A stretch of DNA of 64,000 bases from the NCBI RefSeq assembly GCF_003611475.1, contig NZ_RAXT01000001.1, positions 186,001-250,000 on the forward strand. The letters run 5' to 3'. The notes beneath the pieces were generated by a model. The model saw only the letters and a program-made list of their open reading frames with translations. It was not told the origin of the DNA and searched no databases. This stretch comes from Acinetobacter rongchengensis. Its GTDB lineage: Bacteria; Pseudomonadota; Gammaproteobacteria; Pseudomonadales; Moraxellaceae. Of the stretch, positions 40,778 through 51,090 are shown one piece after another. The stretch's first letter is position 1. Every line of letters begins with the position of its first letter. The position numbers and the translations under genes are program-made.

Positions 40778-42070
40778 ATGACGAATCTCCGTACAAAGGA
40801 TATTATTGCTTTAGGGTTTATGACCTTTGCCTTATTTATTGGGGCTGGTAATATTATCTTTCCACCTATTGTTGCTCAACAAGCAGGTGAACATGTATGG
40901 CTTGCAGCTTTTGGTTTTCTGATCACCGCTGTTGGCTTACCTGTACTCACCATCATGGCACTTTCAAAAACTGAAGGTTCTATTGCAATTTTAAGTTCAC
41001 CTTTGGGTAAAGTCGCCAGTTTACTACTCACTGTCGTTTGTTATCTGTCAGTTGGACCTTTGTTTGCAACCCCACGTACTGCAACTGTTTCTTACGAAAT
41101 CGGTTTTTCAACTTATTTTGGCAATAGCAGTTCATCATTGCTGATTTACAGTATTATTTATTTTGCTTTTGTGACCTTAGTTTCACTCTATCCAAATAAA
41201 TTATTGGATACTGTGGGTCATATCCTTGCACCATTAAAAATTATTGCACTTGCTATTTTAGGTATTGCAGCTTTGGTCACCCCTACAGGCTCAATTTCTC
41301 CTGCAATTAATAATTATGTCAGTAGCCCAGTTTCTGAAGGTTTCGTTAATGGTTACCTTACCATGGATACTTTGGGTGCATTGGTTTTTGGTATTGTCAT
41401 TATTCATGCGATTCATTCACGTGGTGTGACTGACAAAAAACTGGTGACTAAATATGCAGTCATCGCAAGTTTAATTTCAGGTGTTGGTTTAACACTGGTT
41501 TATTTAAGCCTGTTTAAATTGGGTTTAGGAAGCCATGATGTTGCGCCTAATGCTGCAAACGGTGCGGTCATCCTCCACGCCTATGTACAACATGCCTTTG
41601 GCGATTTAGGTTCATTGTTCCTTACAGCGCTCATTTTTATTGCATGTATGGTCACTGCGATTGGCTTAACCTGCGCATGTGCAGAATATTTCTCAGAATT
41701 ACTTAAAATTCCTTATAAGATTTTAGTGGTTATCTTGGTTTTATTCTCATTGGTCATTTCTAATCTAGGTTTAACCAAGCTCATTGCTTTTTCAGTGCCT
41801 GTTTTAAGTGCAATTTACCCGCCAGCAATTGTTGTGATTGTCCTCAGTTTCTTCTGGAAAAAATTTAACCGCCCATCTTTGGTCATTGCACCAGTAACAG
41901 CAGTTTCATTTATTTTCGGTATTATTGAAGGTATTAAAGTCACCAGCTTTAAAGACAGCTTACCTGCAATCATCCAAAACTTGCCGTTAAATGAACAAAA
42001 CTTAGCATGGCTAATACCATCTTTAATTATCTTAATGATTTGTGTCGTAATCGATAAAGTTAAAAAATAA
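40778..42070 (+). CDS. brnQ: Branched-chain amino acid:cation symporter
   Basis: Inner-membrane importer of Leu, Ile and Val coupled to Na+ or H+. The 430-residue reading starts [20 protein letters not shown] and has the LIVCS-family motif [21 protein letters not shown] at helix 1-2, [17 protein letters not shown], and about 12 hydrophobic segments. A 38-residue upstream extension from 40664 was rejected as unlike the family. No clear Shine-Dalgarno precedes 40778, so expression may rely on a weak or unusual start. Confidence 0.92.
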   Translation: MTNLRTKDIIALGFMTFALFIGAGNIIFPPIVAQQAGEHVWLAAFGFLITAVGLPVLTIMALSKTEGSIAILSSPLGKVASLLLTVVCYLSVGPLFATPRTATVSYEIGFSTYFGNSSSSLLIYSIIYFAFVTLVSLYPNKLLDTVGHILAPLKIIALAILGIAALVTPTGSISPAINNYVSSPVSEGFVNGYLTMDTLGALVFGIVIIHAIHSRGVTDKKLVTKYAVIASLISGVGLTLVYLSLFKLGLGSHDVAPNAANGAVILHAYVQHAFGDLGSLFLTALIFIACMVTAIGLTCACAEYFSELLKIPYKILVVILVLFSLVISNLGLTKLIAFSVPVLSAIYPPAIVVIVLSFFWKKFNRPSLVIAPVTAVSFIFGIIEGIKVTSFKDSLPAIIQNLPLNEQNLAWLIPSLIILMICVVIDKVKK

Positions 42071-42637
42071 ATCTTTTTAACACGTCCTTAAAATTTGATT
42101 TTACCCAAATCATTTTTTAAAAGTGATCAATAATTGTCAAGTTTACCCAACTGGCTATTATTGTTTGCGACACTTATACATCAATTTGTGAACTTATTCG
42201 TTTCGGAAATGAGCAAATCTCTTTGTAATTTTTATCTAAATTTTAATCAAGTAAAGCAACTACTCACCCATAGACACAAATTTTTACATTTACAAATATA
42301 TTTTAATTTCTCATCGTCGTGAACGCTCTTTATAGCTGAAAAATTTTTATTAAATCATAAACTTTGGTCTTAGCCCTCTTTCATGGCTAAGCAACTTATT
42401 GTATTTTATAATGATAACCAGATCTCATTTTGAATATAGACCACCTTTATAATCGGATATTTATTAAACATATTTCTTATATAAATGGAATATTCATAAT
42501 TTGTCATAAATATGTCACATTTATTTATGAAAATAGTCATATTTTGACTTGAAATAATAATTAAATGTGGTACAACTAAATAAACCAATCCAGACCAAAA
42601 CAATTAGGTTTTTGTCGAGCAGACAGGAGGTATGGAG
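42071..42637. other. Intergenic region without a gene
   Basis: About 570 nt, AT-rich. It has a hairpin CTTAGCC/GGCTAAG (42369-42391) with no U-tract. Small open frames here lack ribosome-binding sites and protein-like composition and are not annotated. Confidence 0.45.
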
Positions 42638-42874
42638 ATGTTACCAATACATTTCAATAAGCAAGTCTTCATTAATTCTTTGAAGACAAACAAAAAAATG
42701 GTCACGTATTTAAGCACTACGTTGGCACTATTAGCAACATTGTTTATTCATGGGCTAATTCAAGGCAACTTAAAACCTGAATTCTTCGCTTATGCTCTAG
42801 TCGTATCAGCAGCCTTCTATGTATGGGATGTTGTCGACCATAAATCACGAAAGCTTGCAAAAATTACAGAATAA
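42638..42874 (+). CDS. Small inner-membrane protein of unknown function
   Basis: A 78-residue protein starting MLPIHFNKQVFINSLK. The AGGAGG at 42625-42630 is 7 nt upstream of this ATG; an ATG two codons earlier would be too close to it. Two hydrophobic segments (about 24-42, VTYLSTTLALLATLFIHGL, and about 50-66, FFAYALVVSAAFYVWDV) suggest two membrane helices with a basic C-terminus. No family is recognised. A strong hairpin begins at its stop codon. Confidence 0.75.
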   Translation: MLPIHFNKQVFINSLKTNKKMVTYLSTTLALLATLFIHGLIQGNLKPEFFAYALVVSAAFYVWDVVDHKSRKLAKITE

Positions 42875-42903
42875 AAGATGGATGCAAAGCATCCATCTTT
42901 ATC
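42874..42903 (+). terminator. Strong hairpin after the small membrane protein
   Basis: A perfect 12-bp stem AAAGATGGATGC/GCATCCATCTTT with loop AAA, starting at the stop codon. It is followed by ATCG, so the U-tract is only the last three bases of the stem. Confidence 0.7.
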
Positions 42904-42967
42904 GTGAACATAAGATACTGGAAAAAATAAAACGATAATTATCAAACACAAAAAATTTAATCATCAC

Positions 42968-43426
42968 TCAAAACAATCCGTTAAACATGCCCAATAACAG
43001 CCCTGCTGTTGCTATCACTTCGCCAAGCACCAATAAAATCATTGCCATACGCATGAGTATTTTAGGTAAATGAATTTTTCCTAATTGATGCGGTTGTTTA
43101 AATTGATTCGTTGTATCTTTTAAAAAGCCATGTAAGACATAACTCACGATTGCAAATGTAAAGAAAATTAAATTAATCGTAATAAAAGCTAAATTTACCC
43201 ATTCTGACCATGTAGAACAATATGCCATCACTGCCAAAATCAGCGTTGCAGGTGCATAAAGTAAACTACTACGATGAGCAATATCTACATAATAATGTGC
43301 TCTTGCCAATTCAGAACGACTGATTTGATAATACTTCCACACCCCTGTCAGCATACCAACCAATAAATATATTCCACTGAATAATAATGCTAATTTGACA
43401 GAAAGAGGTAAAAGATAAACATTCAT
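42968..43426 (-). CDS. Integral membrane protein of unknown function
   Basis: A 152-residue protein with four hydrophobic segments: near 8-30 (VKLALLFSGIYLLVGMLTGVW), 55-68 (LYAPATLILAVMAY), 75-98 and 124-148. HYYVDIAHRSSLLYAPATLIL, with His and charged residues at a helix start, is a possible functional site. The arrangement resembles small four-helix membrane proteins, but no family is named. It is divergent from the hydrolase at 43566 and convergent with the previous small gene. Confidence 0.65.
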   Translation of the reverse strand: MNVYLLPLSVKLALLFSGIYLLVGMLTGVWKYYQISRSELARAHYYVDIAHRSSLLYAPATLILAVMAYCSTWSEWVNLAFITINLIFFTFAIVSYVLHGFLKDTTNQFKQPHQLGKIHLPKILMRMAMILLVLGEVIATAGLLLGMFNGLF

Positions 43427-43565
43427 TTTATTGTCCTATTTTATTTAACGCTCAAATTTAATACCTAAACTATTCGAACGTAATGACTTTTTAGTCACAT
43501 TTTAATTTAGTTTCTTTTTGGAACTCATTTAAAGTAAACATAACTTTAAACGTTATCGATTCACT

Positions 43566-44423
43566 ATGAGTACTTTTGAAAATTTAACCATAAGTTGTGC
43601 GGATGGCTATGGCTTAAGCGCACGTTTTTACAAGGCGAAACATCCAACTCAACAGCTACCTGTTTTGGTCTGCCCTGCAACAGGTATTACTCAAGGCTTT
43701 TATCATGACTTTATCGTATGGCTTACAGAACAAGATTTAGATGTTTTAGTCTTTGATTATCGTGGTATTGGTGCGTCTTTGCATGGTCCAATACGTCAAT
43801 CAAATGCAAGCATTCAAGACTGGGGACAACTGGATATTCCAGCGGCAATTCAAGCGTTACTTGCAAAAACTGGTAAACAACAAGTTACTCTGATTGGTCA
43901 TAGTGCAGGTGGACAGCTCCTTGGTGTGGTGCCTAATTATGACAAAGTCGCACAAATGATTGCTATTTCAGGCTCAACTGGACACATCAAGGGCTTAAAA
44001 GGTCGTACTAAACAATTAGCCCCTGTTATGTTTAATTTGATCTTTCCAGTTTCTAGCCTTTTCAAGGGCTATGGCGCAACCAAAATGTTGGGAATGGGCG
44101 AAAACCTCCCTAAAAAAGTAGCCAAGCAATGGGCGCAATTTTGCAGTAAGCCTGGCTATGTCATGAATGCGATTGGTAAAACTATTTTTGAGGATTTCCA
44201 TCAAGAGATCCAATGTCCAATTACCGTGTATTGGTCTTCTGATGATGAGATTGCAACGCAAGCCAATGTTCAAGACTTATTGCGTTTATACCCCAATGCA
44301 ACCACGGATATGATTGAACTCAAACCCCAAGCACATGATCATAAAGCCATTGGGCATATGTTAATGTTTAGGAAATCACATCAGAATTTATGGCCATTCA
44401 TGACTAAAACCATTTTTAACTAA
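43566..44423 (+). CDS. Alpha/beta-fold hydrolase
   Basis: A 285-residue hydrolase-fold protein without signal peptide. It has the oxyanion strand LPVLVCPATGITQGFY, FDYRGIGAS, the nucleophile elbow GHSAGGQ (Ser about 117), an acid in WSSDDEIATQANV and a late His in QAHDHKAIGHMLMF. It resembles serine aminopeptidase/lysophospholipase-like hydrolases but the substrate cannot be told. It is a single gene closed by a rho-independent terminator at 44439. Confidence 0.82.
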   Translation: MSTFENLTISCADGYGLSARFYKAKHPTQQLPVLVCPATGITQGFYHDFIVWLTEQDLDVLVFDYRGIGASLHGPIRQSNASIQDWGQLDIPAAIQALLAKTGKQQVTLIGHSAGGQLLGVVPNYDKVAQMIAISGSTGHIKGLKGRTKQLAPVMFNLIFPVSSLFKGYGATKMLGMGENLPKKVAKQWAQFCSKPGYVMNAIGKTIFEDFHQEIQCPITVYWSSDDEIATQANVQDLLRLYPNATTDMIELKPQAHDHKAIGHMLMFRKSHQNLWPFMTKTIFN

Positions 44424-44438
44424 ACCATTTTGGTTTTA

Positions 44439-44477
44439 AGCACTTAAATACGTAATCCTGTTTAAGTGCTCTTTTTA
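44439..44477 (+). terminator. Rho-independent terminator after hydrolase 43566
   Basis: Stem AGCACTTAAA/TTTAAGTGCT with a 12-nt loop, followed by CTTTTTATTTTT. Confidence 0.85.
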
Positions 44478-44765
44478 TTTTTAAAAATTTCTTCTTAAAG
44501 TTCATCAAAAAAGTAACCAAAAAATCCAATAAAAATTAAATATATTTAAGTAAATCATATGGCTAACATAATTATATTTTCTCAATTGATGTGCATTAAT
44601 ATTCATGTAACAACAATCTATTAAGTTAGAACCACGTTGAAGTTAAGCATTCTTGTCCAATCTCAACTTTTGATTAACATATTTAGCACTATGGTTATTC
44701 TTTAATATTCTATTCAAAAATTATAAATATGTTATGTTACATACAAAGTTTGTAGAATATATAAC
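44478..44765. other. AT-rich region upstream of chrB
   Basis: No gene is supported. Near the end (44728-44743) there is TATGTTATGTTACATA, with TATGT/ACATA half-sites, 22 nt before chrB. It could be a regulator site for the chr genes, but the arms are short. Confidence 0.35.
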
Positions 44766-45698
44766 ATGAAAATTTCCCTGCTTATTTCAAGTCTCCCCAC
44801 AGAAAGTGCAGCAACACGGATGAGAGTTTGGAGATCTATCAAAAATTGTGGTGCAGCTACACTTAGAGATGGTGTCTATTTATTACCCTCTACACATGCA
44901 AATAAGTTTGATGATATTTCTCAAGATCATCATAGCGAACAAGGTAAAGCTTATATTTTTAATTGCCACTGCCCTGAAAATATTGATTTGGTTAAATTAT
45001 TCGATCGCAATGAAGAATACTCAAGCTTTTTAAAGCAATTAAAAATGCTTGAAAATGAACTCGATGTGACCAAAAAAAATGAACATTTAAAGCACATTAG
45101 AAAATTAAAGAAAAGCTTAAATCAATTGATGCAAATCGATTATTTCCCACAACCTATACAGGAACAATCGATTCAAGCATTGAATGAGCTTGAATATCAA
45201 ATCGTCCGTTTAGGGGAGATTCATGAACCTCAGATAAGCTTGCAAACCATACACGTATTACAAGCTGAACATTTTCAAAATAGAGTTTGGGCAACCCGCA
45301 AACGCCCATGGATTGATCGACTTGCTTCAGCATGGTTGATTCAAAAGTTCATCGACCCTTATGCTAAATTCAAATGGTTAGCTTCTCCAACGGATTGCCC
45401 TTCCGATGCGATTGGTTTCGACTTCGATGGTGCAAAATTCACTCATATCGATTGCTTTGTGACTTTCGAAGTTTTAATGCATAGCTTCAACCAAATTGAT
45501 CCCGCACTAAATAAAATTGCCGAAATTGTTCATTACCTTGATATCGGTGGTCACGAACCTGCTGAAGCTGTCGGTTTTGAAAAGGTTATACATGGCTTAA
45601 AAACCACGATTTTAGACGACGACCAACTCTTAATACTCTCAAATCATATTTTTGATGGTTTATATGCAGATTTACTTGGAGAATCACTTGAGCACTGA
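44766..45698 (+). CDS. chrB: Chromate resistance protein ChrB
   Basis: A 310-residue protein of the ChrB family, associated with chromate-inducible regulation of the chr operon in other proteobacteria. The N-terminal part (ISSLPTESAATRMRVWRSIKNCGAATLRDGVYLLP) and the C-terminal chromate-resistance domain (WATRKRPWIDRLASAWLIQKFIDP, FDFDGAKFTHIDCFVTFEVLMH, IVHYLDIGG) are both present, with a coiled coil in between (about 90-125). It overlaps chrA, so they form an operon. A possible inverted repeat lies 22 nt upstream. Confidence 0.88.
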   Translation: MKISLLISSLPTESAATRMRVWRSIKNCGAATLRDGVYLLPSTHANKFDDISQDHHSEQGKAYIFNCHCPENIDLVKLFDRNEEYSSFLKQLKMLENELDVTKKNEHLKHIRKLKKSLNQLMQIDYFPQPIQEQSIQALNELEYQIVRLGEIHEPQISLQTIHVLQAEHFQNRVWATRKRPWIDRLASAWLIQKFIDPYAKFKWLASPTDCPSDAIGFDFDGAKFTHIDCFVTFEVLMHSFNQIDPALNKIAEIVHYLDIGGHEPAEAVGFEKVIHGLKTTILDDDQLLILSNHIFDGLYADLLGESLEH

Positions 45699-47025
45699 AG
45701 ATAATGAAACGACAGCTGAAACCATCAGTTTTTGGCAGGCAGTATTGTTTTGGCTTAAACTCGGTTTTATTAGTTTTGGCGGCCCAGCAGGTCAAATTTC
45801 TGTCATGCACCAAGAACTTGTTGAGCAGAAAAAATGGATTTCTGAAAAGAGGTTTATGCATGCTTTGAATTATTGCATGTTGTTGCCCGGGCCAGAAGCT
45901 CAGCAATTGGCAACCTATATAGGTTGGCTCATGCATAAAACCAAAGGCGGTTTAATTGCTGGAATTCTATTTGTGTTGCCTTCATTGTTCATTTTAATTG
46001 CACTCTCTTGGGTATATATTAAATTTGGTCATGTTCCAGTAATCGCTGGATTATTTTATGGTATCAAGCCTGCCGTTACAGCCATTGTTTTTCATGCAAC
46101 CTATCGTATTGGCAGTAAATCATTAAAGAATAAGTTTCTGTGGTTTATCGCTGCATTGGCATTCATTGCGATCTTTATTTTTAATATTCCTTTTCCAATC
46201 ATTGTATTACTGGCTGCTTTAACAGGCTATTTGAGCAGTAAAAAGTACCCTGAGTTATTTTCACATCAAACACATTCAGCAAGTCATCAATCCTATGGCA
46301 AAGCTGTTATCGATGATGATACCCCTATTCCAGAACATGCCAAATTCAAATGGTCACGTCTTGCCCAAATTATCATCATCGCCGCTATATTATGGAGTGT
46401 GCCACTCATAAGTCTATTTTACATTTTTGGCTGGCATCACACCTATACGCAAATGGCTTGGTTTTTCACTAAAGCAGCCTTGTTGACTTTTGGTGGTGCT
46501 TATGCGGTTTTGCCATATGTTTATCAAGGTGCTGTTAATTATTATCATTGGCTCAGCCCGACCCAAATGATTGATGGTTTAGCGCTCGGTGAAAGCACAC
46601 CTGGTCCTTTGATTATGGTGGTTGCATTTGTCGGTTTTATTGGTGCATATAGCCATCAAGTCTTGGGTGAATCACAATTCATTGCGGGTGTATTCGGCGC
46701 AGTGATCGTGACATGGTTTACCTTTATATTCTCATTTTTATTTATCTTGGCTGGCGGGCCAATCATTGAGTCGACACATAACCAAATTAAATTTACTGCA
46801 CCTCTAACTGCAATTACTGCTGCGGTTGTCGGGGTCATTCTGAATTTAGCATTATTCTTTGCGTATCACGTATTATGGCCAAAAGGCTTTGCAGGTTCAT
46901 TTGATTATATTGCTGCCCTGATTACGATTTTGGCTATGCTCGCCTTATTTAAATTTAATCAAAGTGTATTAAGAGTGATTGCTTTATCTGCACTGACAGG
47001 TCTCATCATTCAAATGTTGTTTTGA
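45688..47025 (+). CDS. chrA: Chromate efflux transporter ChrA
   Basis: A bidomain (long-chain) CHR-family membrane protein of about 445 residues. Each half has a CHR motif: FGGPAGQISVMHQELVEQKKW and LLPGPEAQQLATYIGWL in the first, and LLTFGGAYAVLPYV and LGESTPGPLIMVVAFVGF in the second. About ten hydrophobic segments are visible. The preferred start is TTG at 45688, with GGAGA about 6 nt upstream and an 11-nt overlap with chrB; ATGs at 45652 and 45664 in the same frame are alternatives. Family members export chromate and relieve chromate/sulfate stress. Confidence 0.88.
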   Translation: MSTEDNETTAETISFWQAVLFWLKLGFISFGGPAGQISVMHQELVEQKKWISEKRFMHALNYCMLLPGPEAQQLATYIGWLMHKTKGGLIAGILFVLPSLFILIALSWVYIKFGHVPVIAGLFYGIKPAVTAIVFHATYRIGSKSLKNKFLWFIAALAFIAIFIFNIPFPIIVLLAALTGYLSSKKYPELFSHQTHSASHQSYGKAVIDDDTPIPEHAKFKWSRLAQIIIIAAILWSVPLISLFYIFGWHHTYTQMAWFFTKAALLTFGGAYAVLPYVYQGAVNYYHWLSPTQMIDGLALGESTPGPLIMVVAFVGFIGAYSHQVLGESQFIAGVFGAVIVTWFTFIFSFLFILAGGPIIESTHNQIKFTAPLTAITAAVVGVILNLALFFAYHVLWPKGFAGSFDYIAALITILAMLALFKFNQSVLRVIALSALTGLIIQMLF

Positions 47026-47145
47026 AATACGTTCAAAATGTCTAAATGAGTAAGAATAACGAATCCCACTCATTTGTGATCAATAACAATTTGTTTAAAA
47101 ATATGCCTAAGCCGCTAAACGCTCACTTCATATACTGCTCGCAAT

Positions 47146-47176
47146 AAAAAATGCCTCGAAGAATGAGGCATTTTTT
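47146..47176. terminator. Bidirectional terminator between chrA and the TerC-like gene
   Basis: Stem AAAAAATGCCTC/GAGGCATTTTTT with a 7-nt loop. A-run on one side and T-run on the other make it work in both directions for the converging genes. Confidence 0.85.
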
Positions 47177-47210
47177 ATATTTAAATGATGAATATCATGT
47201 CTTTGCGAAT

Positions 47211-48752
47211 TTAAGCGAACTGTTCAGGACGGGTAATTTTGACTGTTTTGATTCGATTTTCATCCATCTCAACAACTTCAAACCAAATACCCTCTTGTTC
47301 GATCTGCGTACCGACTTTAGCTTCACCCTGTGTCTTATCCAAGATTAAACCTGCAACGCTGAAATAACCAGAATCTTCTTGAACTAGATCCAACATTCCT
47401 AACTCGAGTTCGAGTTGATATAGATCTAACATTCCCGAAGCTTTCCAAGTGGTTTCATCTAATTTGATCAATTCCAGTTGCTCATCGGCGTCAGGGAATT
47501 CACCTGCAATCGCTTCAAATACATCCAGTGGCGAAATCAAACCCTGAATATTACCAAACTCGTTACTCACCAAAACCAAAGAACCTTTAGACGTTCTTAA
47601 AGTATGAATCGCATCAATCACCTTCATTTTTTCAAAAATAAAGATTGGACGATGACGTTTCAATAAAACACTCAGCTGTTCAGGTTCATCTAAAGCATCA
47701 ATTAACTCTTTTGCACGTACCACAGTAACAATTTTATCCAATTGTCCACGACACACTGGAAATAAGCTGTGTGGCACTGCCAGTATTTGCTGACGAATAC
47801 TTTCAGGATCATCCTCAAGGTTGATCCATGAAATTTGATTCCGTGGTGTCATGATCGATGCTACAGAACGCTCCGCAAGCGTTAAAACACCACCCACCAT
47901 ATAACGCTCTTCATCACCAAAGGCTTTTTGTGCAGCCAAGGCTTCAGGTGTTTGCAACAAATCGGCGTCTAATTTGCTTCCCATCATTTTGAGAATTGAA
48001 TCTGCAGTACGATGACGCAAAGGGATTTTAGATTCATGCTTTTCTGCGTTACGACTTGAAAACTGATTAAATGCTTCAATTAAAATCGCAACACCAATAC
48101 CTGAGTAAATATAACCTTTCGGGATATGGAAACCAAAGCCTTCAGCAATTAAACTCACCCCAATCAGCAATAAGAAGCTTAAACACAGAATCACGACTGT
48201 AGGATGTCTATTGACAAAGCTGGTTAATGGTTTTGAAGCAATCAACATCACAATAACAGCAATGGTCACCGCAGCCATCATCACATAAATATTATCCACC
48301 ATACCGATCGCTGTAATCACTGAATCCAGTGAGAAAACCGCATCAAGTACGATAATTTGAGCAACAACTGCCCAAAAACTTGCATAAACAACTGCACCAG
48401 TGCTTTTAACTTCTGGCTTTCCTTCCATTTTTTCATGCAGTTCTGTTACTGCTTTATAAACAAGGAATAACCCACCAAATAAGAGAATTAGATCTCTTCC
48501 AGAAAATGAAAAATTAGCAAAGGAGACTAAAGGTTTGGTTAATGTAACCAGCCAAGAAATGACAGACAATAAACCTAGGCGCATCAATAAAGCTAAAGAC
48601 AAGCCAATAATACGAGCCTTATCACGTTGTTCAGGAGGTAATTTATCTGCAAGAATGGCAATAAATACGAGGTTATCAATCCCCAGTACAATTTCTAAAA
48701 CAATCAGGGTTAAAAGGCCAACCCAAATACCAGGGTCTAATAAAAATTCCAT
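47211..48752 (-). CDS. TerC family membrane protein with CBS and CorC/HlyC domains
   Basis: A 513-residue inner-membrane protein. The N-terminal TerC domain (about 1-230, seven to eight hydrophobic segments) contains [22 protein letters not shown] and [20 protein letters not shown] motifs with the acidic residues typical of TerC metal transporters. A CBS-pair (about 300-425; [32 protein letters not shown]) and a CorC/HlyC transporter-associated domain (to 513) follow. This is the YegH/YoaE-like architecture, possibly a metal exporter. An AGGAG ribosome-binding site precedes the ATG. I see no yybP-ykoY riboswitch in the leader. Confidence 0.87.
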   Translation of the reverse strand: MEFLLDPGIWVGLLTLIVLEIVLGIDNLVFIAILADKLPPEQRDKARIIGLSLALLMRLGLLSVISWLVTLTKPLVSFANFSFSGRDLILLFGGLFLVYKAVTELHEKMEGKPEVKSTGAVVYASFWAVVAQIIVLDAVFSLDSVITAIGMVDNIYVMMAAVTIAVIVMLIASKPLTSFVNRHPTVVILCLSFLLLIGVSLIAEGFGFHIPKGYIYSGIGVAILIEAFNQFSSRNAEKHESKIPLRHRTADSILKMMGSKLDADLLQTPEALAAQKAFGDEERYMVGGVLTLAERSVASIMTPRNQISWINLEDDPESIRQQILAVPHSLFPVCRGQLDKIVTVVRAKELIDALDEPEQLSVLLKRHRPIFIFEKMKVIDAIHTLRTSKGSLVLVSNEFGNIQGLISPLDVFEAIAGEFPDADEQLELIKLDETTWKASGMLDLYQLELELGMLDLVQEDSGYFSVAGLILDKTQGEAKVGTQIEQEGIWFEVVEMDENRIKTVKITRPEQFA

Positions 48753-49410
48753 TATTAGATCTCCTGCCTATTATTATATAAAGAAGACAAAAATAAGTTT
48801 AACCTACACGGCGACGGATCCATGAATGATACCTTTTCAAAAATATTAGTTTAATTATGCACAATATCTAAGATTTGTAATTACTTTTCATGAAAAATTT
48901 ACATTTTAGTATTTCATAAATTTAGCAAAGCGTGCACAAACAATCATAAGATATAAAAAATCATTCAACTTTAGTCTAAAAATGGCCTAAAATGACTATG
49001 ACAAGTTTAACAATGAAATTTAGTATATATTGCAAGGTATATGAGTGTCGTTAAACGAGACTTAATAATATCTACTAAAGCTATTTTTAGGTTGTTAATC
49101 ACCTATTTTTTGTAATGATTTATTACACTTACGGAATAGTGTATCAATCCTTAACTTTGCTTGTATATGCAAATATTAAAAATGATTATTTTCAGATTCT
49201 TAGAACAATATTCACACAACAAATAAATAAACCTACACCTGTTATGACTATTGCGACAGAATTTTTTTATCATAAAGCCAAGTCTCATGCACTTAATTTT
49301 TCATTAGAATAAGACCACAGTCAGTATTGTTTAGTTATTGAACTTTTTGACTGAGTCGCTTTAGTTTTTATCAATATTAAAGCACCTAAAAGTGAATAGG
49401 ATTAACCGCT
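48753..49410. other. AT-rich region without a clear gene
   Basis: About 660 nt between divergent genes. One 65-codon open frame (49115-49312) lacks a ribosome-binding site and a protein-like composition, so it is not accepted. The region must contain promoters for both flanking genes. Confidence 0.4.
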
Positions 49411-49725
49411 ATGACAAGTGTAAATGCATTGACTTTTAACCAAATTTCAAAGGCTATTGCAAATACAAGCTATATAAGAGCTGAGATCAATTTTGATTCA
49501 ATCTTAGAACAGCAACTGGTCAACGCCATGGTTACGCAAGAGAATAATAAGCAAGAATTGACCTACAATGTCATTCTTGAAAATGCAGATCTGACAGCAC
49601 AACTATCAGATACAAAAGCTACCCATTCTCTATTGCAAGAAGAAGCAACTAAATTTGCTCAAATTGTTGCGTTTCATCAAGATAAAGACAAATATGCGAT
49701 GTCTTTACTAAACGGCTCTACTTAA
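49411..49725 (+). CDS. Small protein of unknown function
   Basis: A 104-residue helical product: NALTFNQISKAIANTSYIRAEINFD, then a probable coiled coil including LENADLTAQLSDTKATHSLLQEEATKF. No known domain. An AGGA ribosome-binding site lies about 9 nt upstream of the ATG and a well-formed terminator follows 10 nt behind the stop, so it is likely a real single gene. It sits just before a MarR-type regulator but is separated from it by the terminator. Confidence 0.65.
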   Translation: MTSVNALTFNQISKAIANTSYIRAEINFDSILEQQLVNAMVTQENNKQELTYNVILENADLTAQLSDTKATHSLLQEEATKFAQIVAFHQDKDKYAMSLLNGST

Positions 49726-49735
49726 GTTTATACTC

Positions 49736-49775
49736 CAAGGAAAATTTATATTTTATGGATTTTCCTTGTTTTTTT
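49736..49775 (+). terminator. Rho-independent terminator after the 49411 gene
   Basis: Stem CAAGGAAAAT/ATTTTCCTTG with a 13-nt loop, followed by a run of seven T. Confidence 0.88.
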
Positions 49776-49872
49776 ACTTTAAGCGATTAATCACGTATTG
49801 ATTCAACTATTCAAAATAAAATATTATTAGGCCTTAAGTTTGGCTATAATTACAAAAAATCAGGGTTACCTA

Positions 49873-50337
49873 ATGACTAAGAAGTATTCAAAATTTTTGC
49901 CTACCGCTGAAAATTTTAATATAGAAAGTTTTCCTTATTATTGGATTACTCAAGTACATGCACAATACGTTTTGAACGTTGACCATGTCCTAAAGAAATA
50001 TGGTGTTGACAACTCTAGACGACGCCTTTTGATTTCTTTAGAGGCTAAACCCAATGCCAGTGTTTCGGAACTGTCAGAAATGATTGTTTCTAAAATGTCT
50101 ACAACCACAAAAATCGTGTACCGTTTAAAAGAAGAGGGTTTTGTTGAAACTTTTTCTTGCGAGCATGATGCACGTATTACTCGGGTCAAACTTACAGAAT
50201 CAGGCGAACAAATGACTCAGAAAATTAATGACTTAATGAGTGTAGTACTTGAACAATCATTTGATGGATTAACGCCATTACAAATTGAAAAAATGATGGA
50301 AAGCTTAAAGCTTATTTTTAAAAATCTTTCTCATTAA
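49873..50337 (+). CDS. MarR family transcriptional regulator
   Basis: A 154-residue winged-helix regulator. The pattern RRRLLISLEAKPNASVSELSEMIVSKMSTTTKIVYRLKEEGFVE is the MarR recognition region, followed by the wing CEHDARITRVKLTESG. I prefer the ATG at 49873 (AGGG 8 nt upstream). A TTG at 49840 would add 11 residues but overlaps a TATAAT-like -10 box (49845-49850), which instead suggests the promoter. Its target is unknown; the convergent neighbour is an SRAP peptidase. Confidence 0.85.
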   Translation: MTKKYSKFLPTAENFNIESFPYYWITQVHAQYVLNVDHVLKKYGVDNSRRRLLISLEAKPNASVSELSEMIVSKMSTTTKIVYRLKEEGFVETFSCEHDARITRVKLTESGEQMTQKINDLMSVVLEQSFDGLTPLQIEKMMESLKLIFKNLSH

Positions 50338-50347
50338 GCCGTAAAAA

Positions 50348-51010
50348 CTAATCGAACATATTGATCTGTAGATTGTTTTTATTATGCCGTTGTTTTGGAC
50401 AATAATAACACTCGAACTCCTCTACAGGAAATCCTTCAATAAAACTCATTATATTCGGCTGTTTCAATGACAGCCATTCCTCTAAACGCTGTTGTGGTAT
50501 TACCACAATGGAACGTTTATCTGTTCTAGGCTCATGAAACTCTTTCATCATTTCGTGATGATGGGCATCCATACTTAGCATCGTTGCTGAACGCACAACT
50601 TCACCATTTTTCAATCGGGTAATTTCATACAACGCCGCAATATAGAATGCTTGACCATCTTTACGGCGTACAGCCCAACGCTGTGGTTTACCATTGATAT
50701 ATTTTGATTCGTAAAATTCACTTACAGGAATGACACCGAACTGACATTTAGCAAACGCTTCACTAAAACTCGGTTTTTCCATGACTGTTTCATTGCGAGC
50801 ATTGTAGGTATGCTTAGCAACCTCTTTATCCTCTGCCCACTTCGGAATTAAACCAAAATTAACCAAACGCCATTCTATTCCTTGATTAGATTTAAATAGC
50901 AAGGGTGTTTGAAAGCTTGGAAATATTTCTTCTTCATATGCGAATGGAATCATTGGCAACAGAAGTTGCTCAACTTGCATCAAATTAATCGGTTTAAAAT
51001 TGGCACACAT
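50348..51010 (-). CDS. SOS response-associated peptidase family protein (SRAP/YedK-like)
   Basis: A 220-residue SRAP-domain protein. The family's catalytic Cys2 is present (MCANF; it is exposed after Met removal and links to abasic sites in YedK/HMCES). Other active-site segments are YNARNETVMEKPSF, VIPVSEFYES (Glu) and HEMMKEFHEPR (His). Members form protective DNA-protein cross-links at abasic sites in single-stranded DNA. The usual RMP near the His is EPR here, a small change. Confidence 0.9.
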   Translation of the reverse strand: MCANFKPINLMQVEQLLLPMIPFAYEEEIFPSFQTPLLFKSNQGIEWRLVNFGLIPKWAEDKEVAKHTYNARNETVMEKPSFSEAFAKCQFGVIPVSEFYESKYINGKPQRWAVRRKDGQAFYIAALYEITRLKNGEVVRSATMLSMDAHHHEMMKEFHEPRTDKRSIVVIPQQRLEEWLSLKQPNIMSFIEGFPVEEFECYYCPKQRHNKNNLQINMFD

Positions 51011-51057
51011 ACGATTAAATAATTTTAATGATTAGCTTTATCAAAGTTCTTCTAAAA

Positions 51058-51085
51058 ATGGAGGTAAATCTACATTTACCTCCAT
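51058..51085 (-). terminator. Hairpin terminator of the 2OG oxygenase gene
   Basis: Perfect 12-bp stem ATGGAGGTAAAT/ATTTACCTCCAT with a 4-nt loop; on the minus strand a TTTTTAGA tail follows. It lies 5 nt beyond the stop codon of 51091-51711. Confidence 0.8.
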
Positions 51086-51090
51086 CTAAA

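Noticed and set aside
42134..42322. 62-codon open frame behind brnQ
   Set aside because: No Shine-Dalgarno and composition of translated AT-rich spacer.
48753..48900. Possible yybP-ykoY-type riboswitch before the TerC-like gene
   Set aside because: I looked for the conserved core because TerC genes elsewhere carry it, but could not see it in the leader.
49115..49312. 65-codon open frame upstream of the 49411 gene
   Set aside because: No ribosome-binding site, AT-driven composition (Tyr/Ile/Phe-rich) and no family; likely chance.
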